A DNA stretch of 64,000 bases from Henckelia pumila (GCF_033568475.1 NC_133121.1:27697374-27761373); one strand, 5' to 3'; counted from the first letter of the stretch, positions 20,989 through 33,876 are shown. Translations and numbers: made by a program. Notes: generated from the sequence alone by a model not told the origin.

Positions 20989-21707
20989 ACGGGACTTTCA
21001 GAAAACTTATCTCTGACAACCCACGAGGATAATCAATTGACAAACGCCACAAAGCTATGAACTTTGATAAGTTTGATTTGAATAAAGCACAAAGCTTCAA
21101 TAAAAATTCTAGAGAGAATTTTATGTGTTGAATAATAAAAAATCTGAATTCTATTAAAAAAATGAATGTTATAGTATTTATATTACAACCCAAAAAAATA
21201 AAAGATATCGCAAAATATATCTAAATATATAATAATATCCCCTAAAAGTTTCCTAGTATGCTCAAAAGACTCAAAATATGAAAAATAATGCCAAAATATT
21301 AAGATTTCCTAACACACATACAAACACCTTCGACGTGTGAAAAAGACGACGACGCGGACGCGCGGCTTCAAGAGCGGGCGCGCACATATTGCGCAAAGGC
21401 AGGCGCGGGCGCGCATATGTTTTGCAAAAACAAGGCGCGGGCGCGTCTGAGGCTCGAACTGGACAATGAATTTTTGAGTTTTCTTCAATATTTTTTTCAC
21501 TTCCTTGATCCTTTTGAGCTTCAATAATATTATAGCTTCTTTCAAAATGATTTTCAAGCATTCCAACACCTTTTTGAAACTACGCTATCAACGATTAAAG
21601 TGCTTCCTTGAATTTCTTGCCTCGACCTCTCGTAATTGGTCCACGTGACATTTCCAATGGGTCCTTAGCTTCCTCAACAACACGCGAGTCATCCATGATC
21701 GCATCAG
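20989..21707 (-). mobile_element. Fragment of a Ty3/Gypsy element, copy A
   Basis: Homologous to 38095-38685 plus 47015-47165 (copy B, split by a later insertion). Near its upper end the minus strand reads DPLEMSRGPITRGRGKKFKEAL in two parts (a PITRxRxKKxKEAL motif). That wording is common in plant Gypsy polyproteins. A GC-rich stretch of GCGGGCGCGC-type repeats lies at about 21340-21450. The 86-96-aa frames across the GC-rich stretch are not convincing genes. Confidence 0.65.
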
Positions 21708-23493
21708 TGTGTGAGTGGAGGGAACTTAAAAGTGTTATCTCACTTGTAAAAGTGCTAGTCGCTCAATACAATTTTAACACTACAAATCTTACATATATTA
21801 AAATTTTTAAGTTTAAAAATCCAAAAATTAAAATATTAAAATTAAATTTTACTAGTGCGGGTTTGAAAATGACAATTTTTGAAAAAAATTTAAAATAAAC
21901 TCAAGAATGCTACAAAAGCGATTTTGACCACCTGAAAATCTTTAAAAAATACAAACTTGATTTATTTTCCTTAAATCCTCACAAATCTCATATCTTGAAA
22001 TTCTAAGGGTTTTATCGCCAAAATCCACCGTCACCTCATGTCAAAAACAAAAGCCACTGAACTCAAGAATCTCATTAATAATTAACTTAATAATTAAATA
22101 AATAAACATCTGAAAAAATTTAAACACTAACTTAAAAATTAAAATCAATAATTAAATATTTTGATGTCACAGTGATAAGTAAAATATTTAAATAATAAAC
22201 GAAGCGATTAAAATAATTTAAAAAAACTAGATGAACGTTTAAAAGTCAACTAAATAAATACAAAAGTGGAATAAAACCTTTAAAACAAATTGGACAATCA
22301 AAAGCATTTAAATAAATAAGCTATGAATTTAAAATAATTTAAATAACTAACTGCTAAACTTAAGTTATTTTAAATAAATAAGTTGGACAATTAAAATCAT
22401 TTAAATAAGCAAGTATATACCTTTAAAATTTTTAAAATGATTAAGTTGCACAATAAAATTATTTAAATAAATAAACATAAAAAATTAAAATCATTAATTA
22501 AATAATTAGTACGATAAAATCATTTGAATAAATAATTAATATTTTATTAAAACATAATTAAAATAACGAATTTAAATAAATTAAAAATAAAAATAATAAT
22601 CACAATATTTATTTAATTTAATGCATGTGATTTAATAGATTGGATTTTAGGTGCTACAACCGATGCGGCATAGATCGGAGAAAAATAGTGGCGGCACTGG
22701 CGATAAATCCAAGCTCCGATCTGTCTGATTTTTTTCTAGAAAAAGATGCAATAAGCTTAGGAAATATTCTACACACCTCATAGCATCATCTACTACCTTT
22801 AAAACCAACAAATTCAAGCTCAAAAAACTCGAAAATCTCACTGGAGAAGATGATGAATAGTTCCCGTTTGTTCTTTGTTTTTTCGGCGATCCAATTGTTC
22901 GAACTTCGATTTCTTGGTGCCAATAGAATCGTCTGGACCTTGGCTACACGATGACCGTTCGAATTTCCGATCGAAGCTCCGATGAATGGCCGACGAAGGC
23001 AAATCGACTAGCTGCTACAGTAATGGTCGAGAAATGGGAAAAAAATCGAGAAGTCCAATTATATGTGTTATTTTGAATGTGTTTTAGTGTGTGTATTTAT
23101 TTTTATAGTAACCCAATAATTTCTTGACCCGAACTAATTTATTTGATACTCAACTGATAAAGTTAGTCATCAATCTGATATTTTTTTGGTACACTCATCC
23201 AACATCTTCCAACACCAAATTCTCGACTTTGACCAATCAATTTGATTCATAATTTTTCAAATTAAATATTGAGTCACACTTAGACTCTAACCAGTAAAAT
23301 CGGTCAAATACTCTTTCAAATTTCAAAATGTCAAAATTACCAGATATCTAAAAATAGTCAAACTCATTGACTTGTTGACACGTGTATTTTTTAAATACAC
23401 TCTATAATTTATTTGGAAGTGATAATTATTTTATCAACTCAATAATTATTTTAATTACCAATTAATTCTGTAGCTAATTTTTGAGGCGTTACA
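21708..23493 (-). repeat. Degenerate Gypsy LTR, minus orientation, lower boundary uncertain
   Basis: The upper end reads TGTAACGCCTCAAAAATT on the minus strand, like the LTR start of the 15207-18323 element. A promoter-like and transcribed-region-like GC-richer part (22640-23060) is followed by a very AT-rich part. ATAAC follows at 23494 but I found no matching copy at the other end. Homology to the Gypsy fragment stops near 21707. No gene seen. Confidence 0.55.
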
Positions 23494-23870
23494 ATAACAT
23501 TTTTGTGATGATTTCAATTCTAGAATTTCGAAGCAGGTCTTTCTATGAGTTATAAGAAATAATAAAATTTATTTTATCCAACATTTTTGAAAAGAAATAA
23601 TAACATTACTGTTTGATATGTTCTCTTTTGCCAATTGGACAGATGTTCTCCTTTTTTGGACACTGGAATGTTCCCCTCAAACGTACCTAACATAAAAAAA
23701 AAAATGAACTGATCAACTATCACTATATTTGACGGCATGGTCTAAGGATACCCAAAGACCAAATCATTACCTTTTCTTTTCTTATCTTAAACCTTTGTTC
23801 CAATTCAAAATGACACTTTTTCTGTGAATAGCTGTTTTTTATGATTGTTTTTTATGATTGTTTCTGCCAG
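23494..23870. other. Unassigned AT-rich sequence
   Basis: No repeat end or coding signal recognised. It reads like intron or flank of the exon-like segment that follows. Confidence 0.5.
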
Positions 23871-23991
23871 AGCCAGCCTTGTTCGTGATACAGAAAGATA
23901 TTTGGCTATATACAAGGACAAGTGCGTTCCCGAATCATTCGGTTCTTTGTTCCACTTCTTTCTCAAAGAATCCGAAGCTCTTCAGGCGAAG
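23871..23991 (+). pseudogene. Exon-like segment of an unrecognised plant gene
   Basis: TTTCTGCCAG precedes it and GTATGC follows, giving canonical splice signals. One frame is open for 40 codons and reads ASLVRDTERYLAIYKDK... to SEALQAK, an amphipathic helical sequence with natural codon use. I do not recognise the family. No neighbouring exon of the same gene could be found, and a Copia element begins 700 bp downstream, so it is either one exon of a disrupted gene or a captured fragment. Confidence 0.45.
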
Positions 23992-24689
23992 GTATGCATT
24001 TCTTCTATCTCTTTCATTCTTTTTCTTTTTCATTTTTATTTTTATTTTTCTGGATTTAATGGAATTGTTCTTGCTTAGGGTCATAAAAATTCTTTTTCTA
24101 TCTCTTTCTCTTTCATTTAGAATGTGCCGACAAAATGCTGACTAGCCAACTCATCTAACCCAGAATATTTATTATTTTTTCCTGTTGGTGACTATATGAA
24201 TGTTTGAATTTTTAACCATATTTTTATTTAAAAAATTTGTTAGTTCGAAATGCTCATGGAATAATATATAACAAGAGTATGTCATTTTCCTCTTGTTCAT
24301 GTTTTTAGGTTAGTTCCGGCTCGGTTTCATATCATTTTTTGCGAGGTACTGTAGGCTGCCAGGAAATGGGTATCCAACGCTTCCAATTTAATTCATTTTC
24401 GACTGGCTTATGACAATATATTGATGTATTAAGTTGATTTATGTTGTAGGTTATCTCGTCGGTCGAGTTCGAGGTATATTTTGACGAACTTATAATTTAT
24501 GTTGAATTGTTTAATGTGATATTTGGAAGATTTTAGTGTTGTTTGATATCGTTGGGAATATTCTAAGGGTAATAGATCTAAGAAGAAATATTGCAAATGA
24601 TGTATTTTTTCTTGTTTGTGAAGAAAGGATGCGTTTTTTTTTTCCTGTATAGTTTCTAAGTTGTATTTTCCTAGAGTTGCAAAAATGAC
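23992..24689. other. Intron-like AT-rich sequence
   Basis: T-rich, with no recognisable exon or repeat end. Ends at the TSD of the next Copia element. Confidence 0.5.
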
Positions 24690-24694
24690 TGATG

Positions 24695-24955
24695 TGTTGA
24701 AAAATATATTATTATTATTATTATGTTGAATATTGAATATTGAATGTTGAATGTTGAATATTGAGTTGTAAAATGTGGAAAATTAGTGTGTGATGATGTA
24801 TTTATTTTTGGACTAATCTCAAATGTGGATCTATAAATAGGTCTTCATTTGTGATGAAAAATACAATTGAATTTGAGAGAAGAAATTTTAAAGTGTGGAG
24901 TTTGAGAATATTTTGAGTTTTTGAGTTTTTTATAAATTTTTACTTTTTCACAACA
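24695..24955 (+). repeat. 5' LTR of Copia-2
   Basis: TGTTGAAAAATA to TTCACAACA. Contains (ATT)n, then repeats of TTGAATA/TTGAATG, and a TATA box (CTATAAATAGG, near 24830). Confidence 0.95.
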
Positions 24956-24956
24956 C

Positions 24957-24970
24957 GTTATCAGCATGAT
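24957..24970 (+). other. Primer-binding site of Copia-2
   Basis: GTTATCAGCATGAT follows the LTR end and resembles the TTATCAGCACGA primer site of other plant Copia elements. Confidence 0.75.
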
Positions 24971-25230
24971 CGCTTGAAGGTTCTCTATAATTTCTGACGC
25001 TCCAAAATACAAGAAAAAGTCAAAAATATTCAACAAGTAAGAATTTTTATTTTACTGTTTACATATGTTTATTGTGTATATATTTAATATATAATATCAT
25101 TTTATTAAAAAAATAAGTTTTTTTCAAAACTTGTTATAAATCCTGGGAGGATGTTAAGACGACATCCCACACTCCTGGTAAGGGATACGACAAGTATAAA
25201 AGCCTCTAAGGTTCTTAAACAATATAATCA

Positions 25231-25404
25231 TATTTGTATAATTTCATGTTATTATATAAAAGGTTGTCTATGACACCGATCTTATAATAATGTGATATGA
25301 TATACTATATCTGACTTTATACTAACTATATTGGTATAATTTCACAATATTATATAAAAGGCTATCTACTACCTTGACCTTATAATAATGTGATATGATA
25401 TACA
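25231..25404. repeat. Tandem duplication in the Copia-2 leader
   Basis: About 75 bp (ATATAAAAGG...CTTATAATAATGTGATATGATATAC) at 25231-25306 recur at 25327-25404 with about 90% identity by eye. Confidence 0.8.
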
Positions 25405-25811
25405 TAATTATTTAATTATGATTATCATTATATGCATTGCATCATTATCACGAATTTTTATTCAACATATACTCGATTTTTTCTTTACCCCCAATGATCA
25501 CAAACGGCTAGTTTTTGGCCTATAAATATGTTCATTCAAACTCATTTTCAATCACACCAAAATTCACTCTTTCTCTCAAAATATTTTTTTACTCGATTTT
25601 TAGAAGATGAAGATGATGGCATTTATAAGGCTATTTTTCATAACGATTATGATCATCATGCTCACGAGTCTTGTACTCACCAGCGATTTTCCACCACATA
25701 CTTTTTATTTATTTGTATACGCACTTGTAATCTTCGTTTTTCCATTATTTTGTATTGTCATATTAATGGAAATTAACTAATAAAATGCATTGTTATTTTT
25801 CTAGTATCACC

Positions 25812-28800
25812 ATGTCAAATTTGACAAAGATTGAATTCGTTGCGCTCGATATCACTGGAAAGAATTATATGTCATGGACTCTCGATGTAGAGATGCATCT
25901 TGAGTCATTGGGTCTAAGTGATACCATCAAAGAAAATAATATATCATCCTCACAAGAAAAAGCAAAGTCTATGATTTTCTTACGTAGACATCTTGATGAA
26001 GGATTGAAATGTGAGTATCTTACAGAAAAAGACCCAATGATTTTATGGAAAGGGCAGAAAGAAAGATTTGAGCATATAAGGGAAGTTATACTCCCGACCG
26101 CCCGTGATGAATGGAATACGTTGAGATTCCAAGACTTTAAAAAAGTAGTGATTACAATTCTGCGATGTATCGAATAGTCTCGCAATTGAAATTTTGTGGG
26201 CATGTTATTACTGAAACAGAAATGCTTGAAAAAATATTTTCCACATTCCACGCATCAAATATAACTCTAAAACAATAGTATAGAGTGCGTGAATTTTTGA
26301 GATATTCTGAACTAATCTCATGTCTTCTTGTGGCGGAAAAGAACAACGAATTGTTAGTAAGAAATCATCAATCCTGACCCACTGGTTCAACGGCATTTCC
26401 AGAATCAAATGTCGTAATTAAAACTAAAAATCAAAATCAAAGGCATAGACCAGATTTTGGTCGAGGACATGGGCGTGGACGTAAAAATGATCGCGGCCGT
26501 GGTCGCGGCCATGGATATGAAAATAATCGAGATAGTTACTTCAATAACTCATCTCAAAAGAACGTCATGAACCACCCACTAAAAAGGCAGCATGAAAATA
26601 CGAGTGAAAATGAAAATCACTCAAAAAGATCTGAGAGTGTTTGTTATAGATGTGGCACTCCAAGACATTGGTCACGTACCTCTGAGCACTTATGTAAGCT
26701 CTTTAAAGTATCGATAAAGGGGAAAGAAAAAGAGACCAATTTTGTTGAAAACAGTAACCATTTAAGTGGTTCAACTTATTTCAATGCTGCCGATTTTTTC
26801 AAATGATTTCGAGAACATTGATTAATATATTGGTGGGACTGAAATGTAACATGCTATATTTTTTATGCATTCTTATGAAACATACTATATTTTGCATATA
26901 TATTATCCTTTATTTTCTTTATTGCATTTTTTTTGAAGTATGAAAAATGCTATGAGCAAAGATAAACCCATGGAAGTTTGCATACCCGAGAGTGGTACAA
27001 CGCACACCATTCTCCGAGATAAAAGATATTTTTTGGAATTAAAACCAACAAAACAATGGTGAATATAATATCAGGTCCTGTAGACTTGATTAAAGGTTGT
27101 GGAAAAGCACATTTTTTGTTACCTAATGGTACAAAATTTTTGATAAATGATGCTTTATATTCAACAGGATCAAAAAGAAATTTGTTGAGTTTTAATGACA
27201 TATATTCTCATGGGTATGATACTGAGACGATAACTGGTGGAAATCAGAAATATATGTGTCTTACCACATATAAATCAGGAAAAAATTATGTGGTTGAAAA
27301 ATGATTAATGCTCCCTACTGGATTGCATTATACACATATAAGGCCAATCGAATCAAATATGGTGGTTAATAGTTCTTCAATATTAACCAATTGGCATGAT
27401 CGATTGGGACATCCTGGTTCAATAATGATGCGAATAATTATTGAAAATACGCATGGTTATCCATTGAAAGACCAGAAGATCTTTCAGAATAATAATTTTC
27501 AATGTAAAACATGTTCTCTTGGAAAACTTATTATAAGACCATCGCCAGCTAAAATCCAAACAGAATCACCCATATTTCTTGAACGCATTTAGGGTGATAT
27601 TTGTGGGCCAATTCATCCACCATGTGGACCATTTTGATATTTTATGGTATTGATCGATGCCTCTAGCAGATGGTCACATGTATTCTTATTGTCAACTCGG
27701 AATGTGGCATTTGCAAGATTAATGGCTCAAATAATATTTCCCGATTATACAATCAAGAAAAATAAGACTTGATAATACTGGAGAATTTACTTCCCAAACT
27801 TTCAATGATTATTGTATGTCAATGAGAATTACTGTTGAACATCCTGTTGCTCATGTTCATACACAGAATGGAATAGCTGAATCATTGATTAAACGTCTAC
27901 AACTGATTGCTAGACCAATGATAATGAGAACAAAACTCCCTATTTATATATGGGGACATGCAATTTTACATGCTGCGGCATTAATTCGCATCAGACCAAG
28001 TGCATATCATAAATTCTCTCCATTGCAGCTTGCATTTGGTAAAGAACCAAATATTTCTCATCTGATAATTTTTGGATGTAAGGTTTATGTGTCTATTGCA
28101 CCACCTCAACGATCAAAAGGGTCATCAAAGAAAAATCGGTATTTATATCGGTTATGATAGCCCATCAATCATTCGATATCTTGAGCCTCAGACAGGCGAT
28201 GTGTTTACAGCACGCTTTGCTGATTGTCATTTTAATGAAGAAATCTTCCCAATGTTAGGGGGAGAAAAGAAACATATCGAAAAAGAAATCACATAGTATG
28301 TACCATCATTGTTACATTTGGATCCAAGGACCAAACAATATAAGAAAGATGTACAGCAAATTGTGCACTTGCAAAGAATTCCAAATCAAATGCCAGATGC
28401 ATTTTCAGACACAAAAGGGGTAACAAAATCATATATACATGTTGTAAATGCCCCTGCTCGAATTGAAATTTCAAAGAAACAAATTGAAGACACTCATGAT
28501 GTCATAAAACGCTTGAAGCGTGGAAGGCCAGTCGGTTCCAAGGATAAAAATCCTCGGAAAAGAAAAGGAATAGAGAAACAAGATGATCATAAAATAGAAA
28601 ATGGTGTTCCAGAAGAAACACCCGATGATGAAAATGTTCTGTCAGAACCAGAAACTGACGAGAATCGTGAAATCTCTATCAATTATATTAATACTAGAAA
28701 AATATGGAACCGAAAAAATATAGAAGATATTGATGAGATATTTTCTTATAATGTGGCATGTGACATCATAAATGAAAATGAGGATCATGAACCAAAATAT

Positions 28801-30397
28801 TTTGGTGAATGTAAAGCTCATCATGATTGGGCAAAATGGAAAGATGTCATCCAGGTTGAATTGGATTCACTAAATAAACGCAATGTTTTTGGACCAATAG
28901 TCCTCACACCTGAAGGTGTAAAACCTGTTGGATACAAATGAGTTTTTATTCGAAAGAGAAATGAGAAAAATGAAATAGTAAGATATAAAGCTAGACTTGT
29001 TGCACAAGGTTTTTCTCAAAGGCCTGGAATTGATTATGAAGAAACGTATTCTCCTGTTATGGATGCAATTACGTTTTGATATTTGATTAGTTTGGCAGTG
29101 TCTGAAAATTTTGAAATGTGTCTAATGGATGTTGTTACAGCTTACTTATATGGATCACTTGATAGTGATATATACATGAAAACCCCTGAAGGATTTAAGA
29201 TTCCTGAAGCACAAAATTCAAAACCCAAAGAATTTTATTCTGTAAAATTGCAAAGATCATTATATGGGTTGAAGCAATCCGGCCGAATGTGGTATAATCG
29301 GCTAAGTGAGCACTTGTTGAAAAAGGAATATATAAATTATCCAATATGCCCTTGTGTTTTCATCAAGAAAACAACATTCGGATGTGTAATTATTGTTGTA
29401 TATGTTGATGATTTAAACATCATTGGAACGAATAAAGAAATTCAAGAAGTTATGATGTACTTGAAGGAAGAATTCGAAATGAAGGATCTTGGAAAAACCA
29501 AGTACTGTCTGGGTTTGCAAATAGAACAAAAAAGAATGTGGAATTTTTGTTCACCAGACAAATTATATAGAAAAGATCCTTAAATGTTTTAATATGGATA
29601 AATCAAATCCATTAAGTACTCCAATAGTTGTAAGATCATTAAACATAGAAAAAGATCTATTACGTCCATGTGAAGATGATGAAGTTATTCTTGGTCCAGA
29701 AGTACCATATCTAAGTGTCATTGTTGCCCTTATGTATCTTGCAAATTGCACTAGACCTGATATATCTTTTGCTATAAATTTATTGGCAAGATTCAGTTCA
29801 TATCCAACAAAGAGGCACTGGAACGGAAATAAACATATATTTCGTTATCTACGAGGGACGACAGATTTGAGACTTTTGTACTCAAAAGACATCAATCAAA
29901 GTATCATTGGTTATGCCGATGATGGATATTTATCTGATCCACATAAGTCACGTTCCCAAACCGGATATGTATTTACTTGGGAGGCACCGCAATTTCTTGG
30001 CGTTCACAAAAACAAACACTCGTAACAACTTCATCAAATCACGCTTAGATTATTGCGCTACATGAAGCAAGCCGTGAATGTGTTTGGCTAAAATCAATGA
30101 CACAACATATCCAAACTTCTTGTGGATTATCAGTAGACAAGAACCATGTGACGTTATATGAATACAATGCTGCATGTATTGTTCAAATAAAAGAAGGATA
30201 CATCAAAAGTGACAGAACAAAACATATACCCCCAAAGTTCTTTGCCTACACTCAAGAGCTTGAGAAGAATAAAGATATTGATATCTGTTATATTCAATCA
30301 AGTGAAAACTCATCAGATCTCTTCACAAAGGCACTTCCCACTACGATATTCAGAAAGCATATATACAACATTGGGATGCGCAATCTGCGGAATATGT
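25812..30397 (+). pseudogene. Copia-2 gag-pol, disrupted by many frameshifts and stops
   Basis: Segments appear in correct order in three phases. Gag begins MSNLTKIEFVAL (25812). A Gly/Arg-rich stretch and a zinc knuckle follow (about 26455-26700); the knuckle reads CYRCGTPRHWSRTS, so the last Cys is Ser. Protease remnants are at 27056-27304. The integrase zinc region (WHDRLGHPG) starts near 27392, and core parts run to 28157. A linker (28309-28941) is followed by RT with YVDD near 29401 (LYGLKQSGRMW upstream). RNase H parts are at 29594-30397. Stops such as the TGA after VGYK at 28939 and the frameshifts show it cannot make a full polyprotein. Confidence 0.93.
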
Positions 30398-30564
30398 GAA
30401 GAATCACTCATGTTAACATGAGGGGGAGTTTACATGGCTACACTCTTTTTTTCTTACTATGGTTTTTATCCCACTGGATTTTTCCTAGTAAGGTTTTTAA
30501 CGAGGCAGTATAAAACACATAATGAAGACAGTCATCATATCACGATCATCATCACAAGAGGGAG

Positions 30565-30836
30565 TGTTAAAAAGTATATTATTATTATTATTATGTTGAA
30601 TATTGAATATTGAATGTTGATTGTTGAATATTGAGTTGTAAAATGTGAAAAATTAGTGTGTGATGATGTAGATGATGATGTATTTATTTTTGGACTAATC
30701 TCAAATGTGGATCTATAAATAGGTCTTCATTTGTGATGAAAAATACAATTGAATTTGAGAGAAGAAATTTTAAAGTGTGGAGTTTGAGAATATTTTGAGT
30801 TTTTGAGTTTTTATAAATTTTTACTTTTTCACAACA
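30565..30836 (+). repeat. 3' LTR of Copia-2
   Basis: Starts TGTTAAAAAGTA after the PPT ACAAGAGGGAG. It differs from the 5' LTR by about four substitutions, a 12-bp GATGATGTA-type duplication and a one-base indel. Confidence 0.95.
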
Positions 30837-30841
30837 TGATG

Positions 30842-31266
30842 TTATTTATCTCTCCTTTTGTGTAATTAAATGTTCTTTTCAGGTTTGTTCATTCTCTTTA
30901 TTTTTTTATTTGTAATTTTTTTATATAGATGAGCTGGTTATGACACTGCATATTTTGGGTATTAGGCTATGGATGGGCTTTGTCCAGATTGAAGCATAAC
31001 AAACACTCTGCAGAATTAATAGGAAAATTGAGTTAACAAATCCCAATCCAAAGGTATACCAGTTTTCGTTCTTGATAATTACTTTTATATGTTCTTTCTT
31101 GCTTGAATTCCCTTCTATCTTTGAAGAATTTGATATCGGGATTGAGTTACCAAATATAAAATGATGTGGCATGCTTCTTTTGTCCAGTGATTTCACTTTA
31201 GATATTTTTCTTATATTCACTATCCTTCGTTTCTTTTACATTTTAATCTACATGTAATTATCACAG
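30842..31266. other. Intron-like sequence upstream of the AVP2-like exons
   Basis: T-rich, with no recognisable upstream H+-PPase exon. A minus-strand 99-aa frame here has no support. Confidence 0.5.
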
Positions 31267-31648
31267 CAATTGTTTTCAAGTTATCTCTAAGATGGCTATT
31301 TTACTAGGAATAGTGATCCTCATCATATACCAGTTTCGCAGTACAACTCCTCAGCAAGAATCATCTGGTTTGGGGAGGTAATATTTGGATTTTTGTTTTC
31401 CATATGGTATGTGGCAATTTGCCTTCTTTGTCACCTAAAAGAGTAAGTTAGCATATCACGGACAGAGAAGCTTTTGAAAATGCATTGACTATGGTTTCAG
31501 GTCAACAATTGCATTTGTTACTGTTGCGTATTTTCTTCTTGGAGCTCTGTGTTCTAGTATTGCTGGCTACGTAGGATTGTGGGTCTCTGAGCATGAAAAT
31601 GTTCGAGTTGCATGTGCAGCTAGAAGATCTGCTCGAGAGGCATTGCAG
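31267..31648 (+). pseudogene. Two exons of a type II vacuolar/Golgi H+-pyrophosphatase (AVP2-like), gene fragment
   Basis: Exon A (31267-31377) reads ISKMAILLGIVILIIYQFRS and ends GLGR across a phase-2 junction. Exon B (31501-31648) continues STIAFVTVAYFLLGALCSSI and ends with NVRVACAARRSAREALQ. Acceptors (CACAG, TTTCAG) and donors (GTAATA, GTTTTT) are canonical and the phase is kept. This matches the N-terminal third of plant AVP2 (K-insensitive, proton-pumping pyrophosphatase), covering two membrane helices. The next exon (starting around VAVRAGGFS) is absent before 34 kb, as are earlier exons, so this is a fragment, not a working pump. Some residues normally conserved (SVRANVRVSS) read SEHENVRVAC. 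Confidence 0.8.
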
Positions 31649-32496
31649 GTTTTTTACCCTTTGTCAAAGTTTGGTACATATGATAGGATAAGTATAAGAT
31701 ATATAATATAAGAATAAATTAAGGATAAGTAAAATGGTAGGATACTATGTTGAATGTTTGATATGATTTTAATAAGATTGATTAAATTTATATATTCGAT
31801 TTTAATGACAAAATTAACCCTATCATAATTTAGAGGAGAATGAGGCGTGTTTAGAGTTTAGATGTTTTTATATGTGAAGGGTAATCATGTCTTTTTGTAG
31901 TATTTTTTTAGTTGTATTAAATTTATCACACCAAATCAAAGGGATACATAGTCCCCTTGTCAAAGCATTTATCAAGGTCCCATTGACTTATCATGTGCTT
32001 TTTAAAAATGAACCAAGCATGGGATGGAGGAAGATAATTTATTAATCACTCACTTATCATGTGTACCAAACTATGCCTATATGTATACATATATTTCAAA
32101 AATAATTTGAAATGCAAGTCTAGTTTCTAATTTCCTTGTCCTATTTTTGGGCATCATATTGTGATTGTGTTATATTTTAATTTGTTTTTGACTTTGTCAC
32201 GGATTACTCATTAAAGGAATTTTTTTTGTGGTTGACATGTTTGTTGTCTGCATATTGTGGGTCGTTAACTGGTTTAAGTGTTATGAGCGATGTGGCATTA
32301 CCTTAGATTGATTTTTTATGCAAGGCTTGTGTTGTGATTTCTGAACGTGGCATTACCTTAGATTATCCTTTTATCCAAATCCTTGTACCATGACTATGGC
32401 AATCTAGAATTATTAAGCTGTTTTTTTTTTTTTTTTTGCAGATACAGGAATATATTTTTGCGTGGAGGGCTAGTTAAGCAAAGCGAGTGAATACTT
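31649..32496. other. No gene recognised
   Basis: AT-rich. A polypyrimidine tract plus CAG at 32424-32441 looks like a splice acceptor, but the following 30 bases match no known exon. Confidence 0.5.
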
Positions 32497-32499
32497 TTA

Positions 32500-33208
32500 G
32501 GCCCTGCTTGGATGAGTGGATTTGGGCTGATTTGGATTTGAAATCCACGGCCCAAATCCACCCCAACTGCTTGGCTGACCAGTAGATTGAGATTGCAAAT
32601 CTAATGATTTGGCCATGGATTTATACGCTAGTTTTCAACGGATTTAAATCCATAGCCATAGCAGCCGATTTAAAAGTCTTTTGTGTTATTTTTTTATTTT
32701 TCCAACATACTTTATAAATATTGTTTGAAATTTAATATATGTTTCTAAATTTTGATTTTATTTTAGAGTTATTGTACGAAAAATATTTTTATATGTTACT
32801 AGTATGATGAAAAAGAAATTGAAGTTTAATATTATAATAAATTATATATTTGTTTTTTTAGAAAAACATAAAATATTTTGTTTAAAGTTTATTTATGTAA
32901 ATTTAGTATTTAATCCAATTAAAATAAATAAATTTTAAATTTATATTTTTTAAATTGAACATGGTTATTTTGTGATCATAATACTAATTTTAATTCAAAA
33001 TATATAAAGAATAATATATTCAAATTTTCTATTTTTTGAAATTATTAAAAATTTTAGCCAAGCAACTAATCAATAAATTTAAAATTCCATGTTATTCCAA
33101 GCTGACCAAGCAAGAAATTTAATAAACAATGAATTCAAATCAATGGATTTTAAAATCCATTAATTTGAAATTCACTCTCAAATCAAATACCTCAATCCAA
33201 GCACAACC
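32500..33208. mobile_element. PIF/Harbinger (Tourist-like) MITE, TSD TTA
   Basis: Ends GGCCCTGCTTGGATGAG and, inverted, GGTTGTGCTTGGATTGAGG; TGCTTGGAT is shared. TTA flanks both sides (32497-32499, 33209-33211). The 709-bp interior is AT-rich, with further inverted similarity near the ends (AATCCA/TGGATT stretches), and has no coding capacity. Confidence 0.75.
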
Positions 33209-33211
33209 TTA

Positions 33212-33876
33212 ATGTTGTTGAAACTTTATAGGAGAAGTGAATTGGAAAGTATTCATTAATTCATTATGTAATAGGGACCATATAGTGGTTACTTGTAAAT
33301 AGCAAGCTTTATGTGAAACGTTGCATGTTGAAAAGATACGAGTGAAGGACTATAGATTTGTTATGTATTATTCGTGCACCCATGTATATTTTCAACTACA
33401 ATTGATATGTTGAAGTAGTATTAGTTCCAGAGGTTTTCGAGAGCCTGAGATGATTTTTGACAAAGTTGTATTTTATCTTTCTTCTCAACTATTTACATTT
33501 ACTAGTATGTCTTCATTAGCTAGTTTTATCTAATTTTTTGTAAATTATTGATGAAACTCTATGATGTAGCGAGTCAAACACAACAAGAAAACTCATCACA
33601 TAAATCAGGAGGGTCTCCTGGAGTAGCTTGGATGAAAATCCTCGATGGTTACAACTTTATCCAGGATATATGTTGGGGGAAATGGCACAATGTGTTCTTA
33701 TTATTGGTTTGAGTCATTTTGTTTGATAATGGCATTATATAGGAGCTAAAATTGCATGCGGTTTGTGGTAAAGATCTTATGTTTCTTGTTTTCATAAATG
33801 AATTTGGAATATTTTGTTTAGTTTTTTATTTCATTTCATTTTTTTTATTTTGGTTGAATTTTTTGATACATTTAAA
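33212..33876. other. No feature recognised
   Basis: AT-rich sequence between the MITE and the CACTA end. May include the unrecognised interior of that CACTA element. Confidence 0.4.

Larger units (their letters stand above)
24695..30836 (+). mobile_element. Copia LTR retrotransposon (Copia-2), complete but decayed
   Basis: TSD TGATG is perfect (24690-24694 and 30837-30841). Short LTRs (261 and 272 bp), a PBS, gag-pol remnants in correct order and a PPT are present. Many stops and frameshifts make it non-autonomous. It lies between the exon-like segment at 23871 and the AVP2-like exons. Confidence 0.95.

Noticed and set aside
21708..23498. Solo LTR with TSD ATAAC
   Set aside because: The upper end is good, but no ATAAC or near match was found at a lower boundary, so only a degenerate LTR is claimed.
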